12,264 bases of DNA from Pseudomonadota bacterium (GCA_023417745.1 JAEZEM010000038.1:1-12264); one strand, 5' to 3'. Counted from the first letter of the stretch, positions 1 to 6,327 are shown. A program made the numbers and translations. The notes: a model not told the origin generated them from the letters alone.

Positions 1-265
1 TGGTCTGGACCAGATTGACGCCCAGTTCCGAGGCCATGATCTGGGCCAGCGTGGTCTTGCCCAGGCCCGGCGGGCCGTAGAGCAGGCTGTGGTCCAGGGT
101 GCGGCCCTGCTCCAGGGCGGCGCGCAAAAAGACCTTGAGATTGCCGCGCAGGTCATCCTGGCCGATGAAATCGGCCAAACGCGACGGCCGGATGGTGTCG
201 TCGGGCGATGGGGCCGCCGGGGTCAGGCCCTCGGGCGGACAGAAATCCTTGTCGTCCATGCTCAT
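1..265 (-). CDS. ruvB: Holliday junction branch-migration ATPase RuvB, N-terminal part (cut by window edge)
   Basis: RuvB is the hexameric AAA+ motor that drives Holliday-junction branch migration with RuvA. Only the first 88 codons are in the window; the gene continues past position 1. The visible part has the family's N-terminal pattern: TIRPSRLADFIGQ at residues 24-36, then LDHSLLYGPPGLGKTTLAQ, in which G64-T71 is the Walker A loop. The start is the ATG at 263-265, which overlaps the TGA stop of ruvA (ATGA), so translation is probably coupled. A second in-frame ATG two codons later (257-259) is an alternative start. No strong Shine-Dalgarno is visible inside the end of ruvA, which also suits coupling. 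The Walker B, sensor and DNA-binding winged-helix parts lie outside the window. Identification is secure. Confidence 0.96.
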   Translation of the reverse strand, partial: MSMDDKDFCPPEGLTPAAPSPDDTIRPSRLADFIGQDDLRGNLKVFLRAALEQGRTLDHSLLYGPPGLGKTTLAQIMASELGVNLVQT

Positions 266-873
266 GACTGCTTGGCCGCCGCCAGCCGCTTGAGGGCCTG
301 GCGCAGCGCGGCGGCCACGTCGAGGTCGGGTTCGGCCTCCAGGACCTCGGCCGCGACCTGCCGGGCCTCGGGTTCGGGATAGCCGAGGTTGGTCAGCCCA
401 GCCACGACGTCGCCGGCAACGCCCCCGGGGAGCGTCGCGACCGGGGCCAGCCCGGCCGAGGGGGCGCGGCCCTCCAGCTTGTAGGACAGCTCGATAAAGA
501 TGCGCTGGGCGCTTTTCTTGCCGATGCCCGGCACCCGCACCAGGGCTTCGACATCGCCGGAGGCCACCACGCGCAGCAGATCATCGGCGGTAAAATGCGA
601 CAGGATGGCCAGGGCCGTGCGCGGGCCGAGCTTGGAGATGCCAATGAGCGTGCGGAAAGTCTCGCGGTCGTCGAGGCTGGCGAAACCGAACAGTTCCAGG
701 GCGTCCTCGCGCACCACGGTGTGGACGAAAAGCGAAACCTGACCGCCCGGGGCCGGCAGCGCGGCGGCCACCGGGGTGGGCAGCTCCAGCTCGTAGCCCA
801 CGCCGCCCGGGGTGAGCACGATGGCAAACCGGTCGCGCCGGGCCACGACCCGGCCTTCGAGATAGCCGATCAT
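262..873 (-). CDS. ruvA: Holliday junction DNA-binding subunit RuvA
   Basis: RuvA is the tetrameric protein that holds the four-way junction open and docks RuvB. The protein is 203 residues, normal for the family. It opens with MIGYLEGRV and an OB-fold domain at about 1-62. Two helix-hairpin-helix motifs follow: LIGISKLGPRTALAIL at about 76-91 and VPGIGKKSAQRIFIEL at 114-129. A flexible linker and a C-terminal RuvB-binding helical domain (about 155-203) complete it. The reading frame stays open upstream for 32 more codons, but those lie inside ruvC and are basic, non-family sequence. The ATG at 871-873, which overlaps the ruvC stop (ATGA), is therefore the start. The gene sits between ruvC and ruvB in one transcription unit, so all three resolvasome proteins should be made together. 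Confidence 0.97.
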   Translation of the reverse strand: MIGYLEGRVVARRDRFAIVLTPGGVGYELELPTPVAAALPAPGGQVSLFVHTVVREDALELFGFASLDDRETFRTLIGISKLGPRTALAILSHFTADDLLRVVASGDVEALVRVPGIGKKSAQRIFIELSYKLEGRAPSAGLAPVATLPGGVAGDVVAGLTNLGYPEPEARQVAAEVLEAEPDLDVAAALRQALKRLAAAKQS

Positions 874-1379
874 CTGGCCCCGCACAGGCGGGTCAGCCGC
901 CGTTGATTGAGATGACACACGGCTGCGGCCAGGGCGTCGGTCGCGTCCACGGCGAAAGTTTCCCGGCATGCCAGCACCCGCGCCACCATGAAGGCCACCT
1001 GGGACTTCTCGGCCCGTCCCGTGCCCACCAGGCTCTGCTTGATTACAGTCGGTTCGTAGGAATGGACGACAAGGCCGGCCACGGCGCAGGCGGCCAGGGC
1101 CGCGCCCCGGGCCTGGCCGAGCTTGAGGGCCGTGGCGGCGTTTTTGGAGACAAACACGTTTTCCACCGAGACCTCGGCCGGGCTGTGGCGTTTGATGAGT
1201 TCGGCCACGGCGGTAAAGATGACGCCCAGGCGGCTGGGGAAATCGGGCTGGGAGGTGGTGCGCACCACGCCGGCTTCCACGAGTTCGAGGACGCCCGAGC
1301 GTTCGCGCACGAGACCATAGCCCGTGGCCCGCGAGCCGGGATCAATTCCCAGGATGATGCCGTCGCCGGTGCTTGCCAT
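870..1379 (-). CDS. ruvC: Crossover junction endodeoxyribonuclease RuvC
   Basis: RuvC is the dimeric Mg2+-dependent nuclease that resolves Holliday junctions by symmetric nicking. The protein is 169 residues, the usual length. Its RNase H-like fold shows the four acidic catalytic residues: D13 in ILGIDPGSRATGYG, E73 in VSVENVF, and D145 and D148 in VDATDALAAAVCH. The conserved ALKLGQARGAAL helix (85-95) and YEPTVIKQSLVGTGRAEKSQV segment are also present. The start chosen is the ATG at 1377-1379, giving MASTGDGIILGIDPG. The open frame extends 51 codons further but runs through a terminator hairpin and has no family similarity. The Shine-Dalgarno is weak. A 10-bp stem terminator lies only 47 nt upstream of the start, so expression depends on a promoter I cannot place, or on read-through. 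Confidence 0.96.
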   Translation of the reverse strand: MASTGDGIILGIDPGSRATGYGLVRERSGVLELVEAGVVRTTSQPDFPSRLGVIFTAVAELIKRHSPAEVSVENVFVSKNAATALKLGQARGAALAACAVAGLVVHSYEPTVIKQSLVGTGRAEKSQVAFMVARVLACRETFAVDATDALAAAVCHLNQRRLTRLCGAR

Positions 1380-1425
1380 GCCGTGGTCTACCGTTTTCGC
1401 CTTGGAGAGAAAAGCCCAAAAAACA

Positions 1426-1449
1426 AACCGGGAGGCAGCCCTCCCGGTT
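1426..1449 (-). terminator. Intrinsic terminator between yebC and ruvC
   Basis: A perfect 10-bp stem (AACCGGGAGG at 1426-1435 pairing with 1440-1449) has a 4-nt loop. Read on the minus strand it is followed by TGTTTTTTGGGCTTTT at about 1410-1425. This has the form of a rho-independent terminator for yebC, and possibly for rlmE. It sits just upstream of ruvC, so it could also act as an attenuator in a ruvC leader. Confidence 0.75.
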
Positions 1450-1575
1450 CGTGAACAATTGGTGTGGCCGACGCGTTGACAACTCCCCACTCTCTTGGGG
1501 GCAACGTACGAAGCCCCGGCTGGACGAGGCAAGCCCCTGCCGACCCCTGTCCCCCTTTAAACCTTTTCCCCAATC

Positions 1576-1619
1576 GGGGGGTCCGGGGGCCTCAGGCCCC
1601 CGGCCGCCGGAGGCATCTT
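1576..1619 (-). repeat. Dispersed hairpin element, copy A (downstream of yebC)
   Basis: These 44 bp are identical, in inverted orientation, to 6145-6188. On the minus strand the element reads AAGATGCCTCCGGCGGCC, then a near-perfect hairpin with arms CCGGGGGCCT and AGGCCCCCGG around one base, then six C. Weaker similarity continues on both sides. A GA-rich 27-nt spacer separates it from the yebC stop, and a GGGGAAAAGG...AAAGGGGG stretch and CGGCAGGG lie beyond it, at roughly 1531-1575. There is no U-tract directly after the hairpin, so it is not a classical intrinsic terminator. It could be a REP-like intergenic repeat, an mRNA 3'-end stabiliser or a rho-associated structure. Confidence 0.85.
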
Positions 1620-1646
1620 CGTCTTCATCTTCTTCGTCTTCTTCTC

Positions 1647-2381
1647 TTACCCAAACATCTCGTCGGGCAAATCCGCGTTGGAGTGGACGTTCTGCACGTC
1701 TTCGTTGTCTTCGAGCATATCGATGAGTTTCAGCAGCTTCTGGCCGTTTTCCAGGTCGAGGGCCACGGTGTTGGCCGGCGCCATGGCCACTTCGGCGTCC
1801 TCGGAGACCATGCCGGCGGCTTCGAAGGCGGCGCGCAGGGGCTCGAAATCGGCCGGGGCGCAGTGCACTTCCCAGACGTCGCCTTCGTCCATGATTTCCT
1901 CGACCCCGTGTTCCAGGCCCACTTCCATGAGCTGGTCTTCGGTGAAGCTCTTGGGGAAGGAGAAGATGCCTTTTTGGGAGAACATCCAGGACACGCAGCC
2001 GGATTCGCCCATGGCTCCGCCGCCCTTGGAGAGCAAGTGGCGCACTTCGGCCACGGTGCGGTTACGGTTGTCGGTGGCCGCTTCGACCAGGATGGCGACG
2101 CCGCCCGGGCCGTAGCCTTCGTAGAGGACTTCTTCCAGGTTTCCGCCGGCCAGTTCGCCAGTGCCCTTCTTGATGGCCTGATCGATTTTATCCTTGGGCA
2201 GGTTCACGGCCTTGGCGGCGGCGATGGCGGATTTGAGGCGCTGGTTGAGCGCCGTGTCGGCCCCGCCGGCCCGGGCGGCCAGCATGAGTTCCTTGGTCAC
2301 CTTGGTGAAAAACTTGCTCTTTTTGGCGTCCTGCACTGACTTGCGGGCCTGGATGTTGTGCCATTTGCTATGTCCGGCCAT
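1647..2381 (-). CDS. yebC: YebC/TACO1-family translation regulator
   Basis: This is a 244-residue member of the YebC/PmpR/TACO1 family, of full family length. It starts with the diagnostic MAGHSKWHNIQARKSVQDAKKSK. The segments NLPKDKIDQAIKKGTGE (about 60-76), YEGYGPGGVAILVEAATDNRNRT (about 88-110) and the GGAMGESGCVSWMF block (about 120-133) are all characteristic. Older annotation called these DNA-binding regulators; more recent work ties them to relieving ribosome stalling, for example on proline-rich stretches. It should act in the cytoplasm. The start is well fixed, because CCAGGAGGAACC places a consensus Shine-Dalgarno 5 nt before the ATG at 2379-2381. It lies downstream of rlmE (135 bp gap) and upstream of ruvCAB, separated from the latter by a repeat element and a terminator. 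The product is certain at family level; the biological target is not. Confidence 0.96.
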   Translation of the reverse strand: MAGHSKWHNIQARKSVQDAKKSKFFTKVTKELMLAARAGGADTALNQRLKSAIAAAKAVNLPKDKIDQAIKKGTGELAGGNLEEVLYEGYGPGGVAILVEAATDNRNRTVAEVRHLLSKGGGAMGESGCVSWMFSQKGIFSFPKSFTEDQLMEVGLEHGVEEIMDEGDVWEVHCAPADFEPLRAAFEAAGMVSEDAEVAMAPANTVALDLENGQKLLKLIDMLEDNEDVQNVHSNADLPDEMFG

Positions 2382-2516
2382 GGTTCCTCCTGGAAAAAGT
2401 CTCGGGATTTACCCGTGTATTTGTGCTGTTGCCGGCGGTCCCGGTGGTTCCGGTCCGCTGCCGCCGCAAGGGCGAGGGTTGCCCCCTCGGTCGCGCCTCT
2501 CCATAATGAAGCGACA

Positions 2517-3158
2517 CTAGTCGCTTGGCGGCAAGGGCGAGGGGGCGGGGTCGTCGGGCTGGCCCACCGGCGCAATAAAGCCCGTGGCCACGAAGAAGAT
2601 TTCCTTGCTCTCGGGCCGGGAGCTTTTGGGCTTGGCCACCCGCACGGCGGAAAAATATTGGCGCAGTCCCTTCTGGAAAGCCGGCGAATCCGGACCCTGG
2701 AAGATCTTGACCACAAACGCGCCGCCGGGCTTAAGCCGGGCCACGGCCACGGACAGGGCCGCCTCGCACAGCTCCAACGATCTGGCCTGGTCGGTGAACT
2801 TGTGGCCGATGGTCTTGGGAGCCATGTCGCTTAAAACGACGTCAAAGGGGCCGAAATGCTCGAAGGCTTCGGCGATGTCCGGCCCGGGTTCGAGCATGTC
2901 GCCTATAAGGTAGGTGACGTTGCCCGGAAAGGCCGTGCCGGCCGGATTGAGGTCGATGGCGAGCACACGGCCGGCCGGCCCCACCCGCTTGGCGGCGTAG
3001 AGGGACCAGGAGCCGGGGCAGGCCCCGAGATCGAGGATGGCCGCGCCGGGGGCGAGCAGGCGCGATTGTTTTTCGATCTCCTCAAGTTTATAGACGGAGC
3101 GCGCCGGATAGTTATCCTGCTTGGCCTTGTTGAAATAGTGGTCGCGGTACGTTTTCAT
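2517..3158 (-). CDS. rlmE: 23S rRNA (uridine 2'-O)-methyltransferase RlmE (RrmJ/FtsJ)
   Basis: RlmE methylates the ribose 2'-OH of a uridine in the A-loop of 23S rRNA (U2552 in E. coli), using S-adenosylmethionine, late in 50S assembly. The protein is 213 residues. SAM-binding motif I is LDLGACPGSWS (42-52). The K-D-K-E catalytic tetrad is visible as K24 (SVYKLEEI), D111 (VLSDMAP), K151 (VVKIFQG) and E186 (SKEIFFV), with the spacing seen in the E. coli enzyme. The C-terminus carries a short proline-rich tail. The frame could begin three codons earlier at a TTG, but the ATG at 3156-3158 gives the family N-terminus MKTYRDHYF. The Shine-Dalgarno is weak. The gene is divergent from the glycosyltransferase, and their start codons are only 55 bp apart. 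Confidence 0.95.
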   Translation of the reverse strand: MKTYRDHYFNKAKQDNYPARSVYKLEEIEKQSRLLAPGAAILDLGACPGSWSLYAAKRVGPAGRVLAIDLNPAGTAFPGNVTYLIGDMLEPGPDIAEAFEHFGPFDVVLSDMAPKTIGHKFTDQARSLELCEAALSVAVARLKPGGAFVVKIFQGPDSPAFQKGLRQYFSAVRVAKPKSSRPESKEIFFVATGFIAPVGQPDDPAPSPLPPSD

Positions 3159-3213
3159 GACGGGCAACCCGGATACCGTTTACCGGACAAGCTTTCAAGG
3201 AAAAGACGCCGCC

Positions 3214-4740
3214 ATGGCCCACATGGACCGCCCAAACCGCGCCGCCGTCATCGACGAGACCGGCGCGCGCCGCACCCTGGCCGCCGGGCAAGCCGCTTTC
3301 GAGGCCCTGGGAACGGGCGGGCGGCCGCTTTTTTTGGGCCTAGGTCCCGATCCCGGCGTCGCCGTGGCCCTGGCCGGCGGGCAACCGGCCGACTGGCTCG
3401 AATGCCCGGCTTTCGAGGCGGCCATGGGGCCGCAGTGGCTGGCGGGCCTGCCGCGGGGCTGGCAACGCCTGACCCCGGACGAACTGACGCCAGGCCGCGT
3501 CCGGGCCGCTCGTATTGTCCGCTATCGCCAAAACAGCCGGCTTTTTCCGACGTTTTGGGGGCCGATCCTGGCCCGGGTCCAACTGGCCCTGCTCCCCGGG
3601 CCGGACCGGGCCGCGCGCAGCCCCGGAGTCATCCTGCCGCGCCCGGCAAAGGGCCTGCTTGAGCCGGAAATCGCCCGGGCGCTGACGGCGCTTGGCCGGC
3701 CGGCCCTGGAAATCTCGCCCGAAGCCTGTCCGGCCGCCTTGGCCGCGCTGCTGTCCCGGCACACGCCGTCCGCTCTGCTCTCCATAAACGGGGCCGGCCT
3801 GGATGACGAGGGAATTTCCGCCGCCCTTGCGGCCGAAGCCGGCGTTCCCCTGGCCATCTGGTTCGTGGACAACCCGTTCCATATATTGGGCCGCTTTCGC
3901 GGCGGCTTCTGGAAGCAGGCGCTGCTGGCCGTCACCGACGCCAGCTTTATCAAACCATTGCAAAAGCTTGGGGCGGATCGGACCCTGCATCTGCCCCTGG
4001 GGGCGAGCGCCCATTTCTTCGAGGCTACGCCCGCGCCGGGGCTGGCCGACCGGGCGGTCTTTGTCGGGCGCAGCGCCTTTGCCGGGCGCGACACCTTTTT
4101 CGCCGGCTGCCGGCTGCCGGAGGGGCTTGCGGACACGGCCCGGGCCATGGTCGCGGCCGGCAAGCGGCCGGACTATGTCTGGTGGGCGGAAAAACTGGGC
4201 TCCGGGCCGCTTTGGCCCGGCAAGGCCGGCCGCGTCGCCGGGCTGGGGGCCGAGACGGCCTCCCTGGCCCTGCGGGCCGGGGCGCTGACTGCCGTGGCCG
4301 GGGCCATGCCGCTTGTCGTCTACGGCGACGCGGGTTGGCGGGAACTGTTGCCCGAGGGCGTTTCCCTGCACCCGCCCGTGGATTATTACGGCGCGCTGCC
4401 GGGCCTGTACGCCGGGGCCGGGGTGACGCTAAACGCCACCAGCCTGCTGTTGCCCCGGGGACTCACCCAGCGCCATTTCGACGTCTGGGCGGCCGGCGGC
4501 TGTCTGATCACCGACGCGACCCCGGGCCTGGAGCTGTTCCCGGCCGCCCTGACCGAACCCGTCCGCTACGTTTCGCCGGGGCAGGCCGGGAAGCTGGCCG
4601 CCAGTCTGCTGGCCCAGCCCCAGCGCCGGGCCGATCTGGCCGGGGCCTGGCGGGAGGCCATTGCCGCCGGCCACCGCTATGAACACCGGCTGGCCGCCCT
4701 GCTTGAGCGGCTGGAAACGACCTCGTGCCGCGTCCCTTAA
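3214..4740 (+). CDS. CgeB/DUF3880-like glycosyltransferase family protein
   Basis: This 508-residue cytoplasmic protein has no signal peptide or obvious membrane helix and looks like a GT-B-type glycosyltransferase. The middle has a DUF3880-like segment, LLSINGAGLDDEG followed by LAIWFVDNPFHI. The C-terminal ~110 residues match the CgeB/Glyco_trans_1_2 pattern: LNATSLLLPRGLTQRHFDVWAAGGCLITD, then a PVRYVSPGQAGKLAASLL segment and a final YEHRLAALLERL helix. Sugar donor and acceptor cannot be told from sequence; related proteins modify surface polysaccharide, spore coat or flagellar proteins. The frame is open from an ATG at 3157, but that overlaps the rlmE start. The ATG at 3214, 12 nt after AAGGA, gives a more sensible N-terminus, and an ATG at 3223 is also possible. 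The gene is transcribed alone, with an AT-rich hairpin at its stop codon. Confidence 0.8.
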   Translation: MAHMDRPNRAAVIDETGARRTLAAGQAAFEALGTGGRPLFLGLGPDPGVAVALAGGQPADWLECPAFEAAMGPQWLAGLPRGWQRLTPDELTPGRVRAARIVRYRQNSRLFPTFWGPILARVQLALLPGPDRAARSPGVILPRPAKGLLEPEIARALTALGRPALEISPEACPAALAALLSRHTPSALLSINGAGLDDEGISAALAAEAGVPLAIWFVDNPFHILGRFRGGFWKQALLAVTDASFIKPLQKLGADRTLHLPLGASAHFFEATPAPGLADRAVFVGRSAFAGRDTFFAGCRLPEGLADTARAMVAAGKRPDYVWWAEKLGSGPLWPGKAGRVAGLGAETASLALRAGALTAVAGAMPLVVYGDAGWRELLPEGVSLHPPVDYYGALPGLYAGAGVTLNATSLLLPRGLTQRHFDVWAAGGCLITDATPGLELFPAALTEPVRYVSPGQAGKLAASLLAQPQRRADLAGAWREAIAAGHRYEHRLAALLERLETTSCRVP

Positions 4741-4760
4741 AAAATACGATAGTATTTTTT
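4739..4760 (+). terminator. AT-only hairpin with T-tract after the glycosyltransferase
   Basis: A 9-bp stem (AAAAAATAC at 4739-4747 with GTATTTTTT at 4752-4760) has a GATA loop. It begins at the last two bases of the stop codon. Its weak A-U stem is unusual in such a GC-rich setting, but its sequence ends in six T on the plus strand, and six A-derived T on the minus strand, so it may act as a weak bidirectional terminator between convergent genes. Confidence 0.45.
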
Positions 4761-4838
4761 AAGAAAAATTAATGGATTAAGTCTGTTGTCCGCGAATATC
4801 CTGTATGCTTTTCGTGGACGCGACACTCATCCCCTCCC

Positions 4839-5240
4839 CTATTTGACCGGCAGCCGCCAGGACGGATCGTAGCGCCCCTGCCTGGGCCGGCGCGACGTGC
4901 CGCCGTGCAGCCCCCGACGCACGAAATAGAGCAGGCGTTTGCTGAACCTGGCCGCCCAGGCGTCGCAGACCTTGTCCTGGCGGATGCGCTCGACCAGATT
5001 TTCAGCCCCGCCGGGCAGCCGCTCGCGTCGGGCAAAGCGCCGTCGCAAGGCATAATGTCCCAGTTCGTCGACCAGAATCATGGTCTTGCGAAAATCCCGG
5101 ATCGAACGGTTGACGTAAATGTGGTAGCGGCCGTCGCGAAACAGCAAAAAACCCCAGCTATCGATATCGTCGACCTCGGTGACCACGAGGTCGTCACGTT
5201 TGCCGGCCATTTCCATGAGCCTGGCCAGTAGGCCTGCCAT
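4839..5240 (-). CDS. Hypothetical protein resembling a degenerate IrrE/ImmA-type metallopeptidase
   Basis: This is a 133-residue cytoplasmic protein. Its centre, RYHIYVNRSIRDFRKTMILVDELGHYAL (about 39-65), follows the IrrE/ImmA pattern of a beta strand ending in VN, a short segment with an arginine, and then a HELGH-type helix. Here the first zinc-binding histidine is aspartate (D58-E59-L-G-H62). The downstream VCDAWAARFSKRLL (91-104) resembles the EANxFAAxLL helix of that family but lacks its glutamate ligand. I infer an IrrE-like fold that may have lost zinc or protease activity; this is not proven and could be coincidental. The start is the ATG at 5238-5240, preceded by GGAG with a 6-nt gap. 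The longer open frame running back to 5876 is antisense to the next gene. It is divergent from the zinc-ribbon/PilZ gene, with 171 bp between starts. Confidence 0.72.
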   Translation of the reverse strand: MAGLLARLMEMAGKRDDLVVTEVDDIDSWGFLLFRDGRYHIYVNRSIRDFRKTMILVDELGHYALRRRFARRERLPGGAENLVERIRQDKVCDAWAARFSKRLLYFVRRGLHGGTSRRPRQGRYDPSWRLPVK

Positions 5241-5411
5241 AGGCGCTCCTTTGCCGGCACGGGGCCGACCTTCCATGGATAAGCCTTGCATCCAGGCCGT
5301 CAAGACGCGGGCGGCCAGGGGCGACGCTTGTGCCGCCAACGATGGCATGATAACCATTTTCAGGCAATTGATTGTCCCAGATAAACGGCCAGACGTACCC
5401 AAGGCCCAACC

Positions 5412-5846
5412 ATGGCGCTCCTCGAATACCGTAACTGCCCCTGCTGCGGCCATCCAACCTGGCAGGAATTTACGCCCCTGGCCGATGCCGACAGCTCCTA
5501 CTGGCGCTGCCGCGACTGCGGCGACCGGCGCGCCGCCAAACGCGTGCGCATCGACGAAACCGCCCTGCTCCACCGGGGACGGCTGCAAACCGCCACGACC
5601 TGCGCCGACGTGCTCATCCGCGACCTCAGCCGCGACGGCGCGCGGCTTTGCCTGGACGAAGACATGCCCGTCGAACTGGCCGTGGACCAAACCGTGTCGT
5701 TTAATCCCCAGCTCCAGCCCTTCGGCGAACTGGCCCAGTACCACCCAAGCATCGTGCGCTGGATCAAGGGGCACGAGTTCGGCCTGCTCTTCACCCGCCC
5801 CCTGACTATCTCGTCCAGCGACATCCGACGCATCGTCAAGAACTGA
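5412..5846 (+). CDS. Zinc-ribbon plus PilZ-like domain protein
   Basis: This 144-residue protein has two visible parts. Residues 9-36 form a four-cysteine zinc ribbon (C9-P-C-C12 and C33-R-D-C36). Residues about 55-130 look like a PilZ domain, with VLIRDLSRDGARL (the DxSxxG motif as D71, S73, G76) and a closing strand IVRWIKGHEFGLLF. PilZ domains usually bind cyclic-di-GMP through an upstream RxxxR plus the DxSxxG motif. Here only a compressed RGR (55-57) is near the expected place, so nucleotide binding is uncertain. The ATG at 5412 has AAGG 7 nt upstream. It is divergent from the IrrE-like gene. A role in c-di-GMP-linked control of surface behaviour is an inference from family only. No signal peptide or membrane helix is seen. 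Confidence 0.7.
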   Translation: MALLEYRNCPCCGHPTWQEFTPLADADSSYWRCRDCGDRRAAKRVRIDETALLHRGRLQTATTCADVLIRDLSRDGARLCLDEDMPVELAVDQTVSFNPQLQPFGELAQYHPSIVRWIKGHEFGLLFTRPLTISSSDIRRIVKN

Positions 5847-5866
5847 GCCCCGCCCGCCCTCGGCCG

Positions 5867-5895
5867 TTGCCTCCACCCCGCCAAGGGCGTATGCT
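5867..5895 (+). promoter_or_regulatory. Possible sigma70-type promoter before the 54-residue gene
   Basis: TTGCCT at 5867-5872 and TATGCT at 5890-5895 are separated by exactly 17 bp, each matching 4 of 6 consensus positions. A 6-bp-stem hairpin (CCGGAA/TTCCGG, 5904-5917) would lie at the very 5' end of the transcript. The match is modest and could occur by chance. Confidence 0.3.
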
Positions 5896-5951
5896 GGACC
5901 AGACCGGAATTTTCCGGCCTTACCCTCAACCCAGGCGCGGCGCGGTTAGCG

Positions 5952-6116
5952 ATGGACTACGAAAAGATTCGGCACGCGGCAAAGACCGGCGACAAGATCC
6001 TCGAACTGGCCGTCTCCATCGGCCTCGATCCAGCCCGCCACACCATCCAGGAACTGGCCGACCGGCTGCTGGCCCAGGCCCTGGCCGAAAGCGGCGCGGA
6101 CGCGCCGTGTAAGTAA
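5952..6116 (+). CDS. Small hypothetical protein (54 residues)
   Basis: The open frame runs from the ATG at 5952 to TAA at 6114-6116. I do not recognise the protein. It starts MDYEKIRHAAKTGDKILELA and appears to be almost entirely helical and charged, with a hydrophobic repeat in ILELAVSIGLD and IQELADRLLAQALAE, so it may be a small oligomerising or partner-binding helix bundle. No transmembrane segment or signal is visible. Third codon positions are almost all G or C, like the surrounding genes, which argues for real coding. The ribosome binding site is weak. A second support is context: a copy of the dispersed hairpin element begins 28 nt after the stop, just as another copy begins 27 nt after yebC. 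A possible promoter lies about 60 bp upstream. Confidence 0.55.
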   Translation: MDYEKIRHAAKTGDKILELAVSIGLDPARHTIQELADRLLAQALAESGADAPCK

Positions 6117-6144
6117 GCGGAGAACGGGAGAGGAAGACGAGGAA

Positions 6145-6188
6145 AAGATGCCTCCGGCGGCCGGGGGCCTGAGGCCCCCGGACCCCCC
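6145..6188 (+). repeat. Dispersed hairpin element, copy B (downstream of the 54-residue gene)
   Basis: This is the exact reverse-complement partner of 1576-1619, identical over 44 bp. It is preceded by a GA-rich 28-nt spacer from the upstream stop codon. It is followed by GAAGAAAAAGGGTAAGGGG and GCGGCAGGG at about 6192-6220, which resemble the sequence flanking copy A. The core hairpin has 10-bp G+C arms around a single base. Relative to its upstream gene the orientation is the same as copy A. Confidence 0.85.
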
Positions 6189-6327
6189 AGCCGAAGAAAA
6201 AGGGTAAGGGGGGAGCGGCAGGGTTGTTTTTGGGGTCCGCTGGGCGGTTTACGGGGCCGCTGAGTGCCGCCGCGACCCTGGCCGTCAGTCAGACAAAAGC
6301 AGCGGGCGCGTGCGTTAAGCGCCTGAA

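Noticed and set aside
1464..2339. 291-codon plus-strand open frame
   Set aside because: Antisense to yebC, which is certain by family signature. It also runs through the hairpin repeat at 1576-1619.
2466..2543. Direct repeat GCAAGGGCGAGGG at 2466-2478 and 2531-2543
   Set aside because: Only 13 bp, one copy lies inside the rlmE 3' end, and the sequence is low-complexity G-rich, so chance duplication is the simpler reading.
3157..3213. Earlier ATG start for the glycosyltransferase
   Set aside because: It overlaps the rlmE start codon and has no Shine-Dalgarno. The ATG at 3214 is preceded by AAGGA. Not fully excluded.
3340..4371. 343-codon minus-strand open frame
   Set aside because: Antisense shadow of the glycosyltransferase gene, low-complexity G/Q/P/R composition, no ribosome binding site evident.
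5241..5876. N-terminal extension of the IrrE-like gene on the minus strand
   Set aside because: The extra 212 codons lie antisense to the zinc-ribbon/PilZ gene. The internal ATG at 5238-5240 has a good Shine-Dalgarno.
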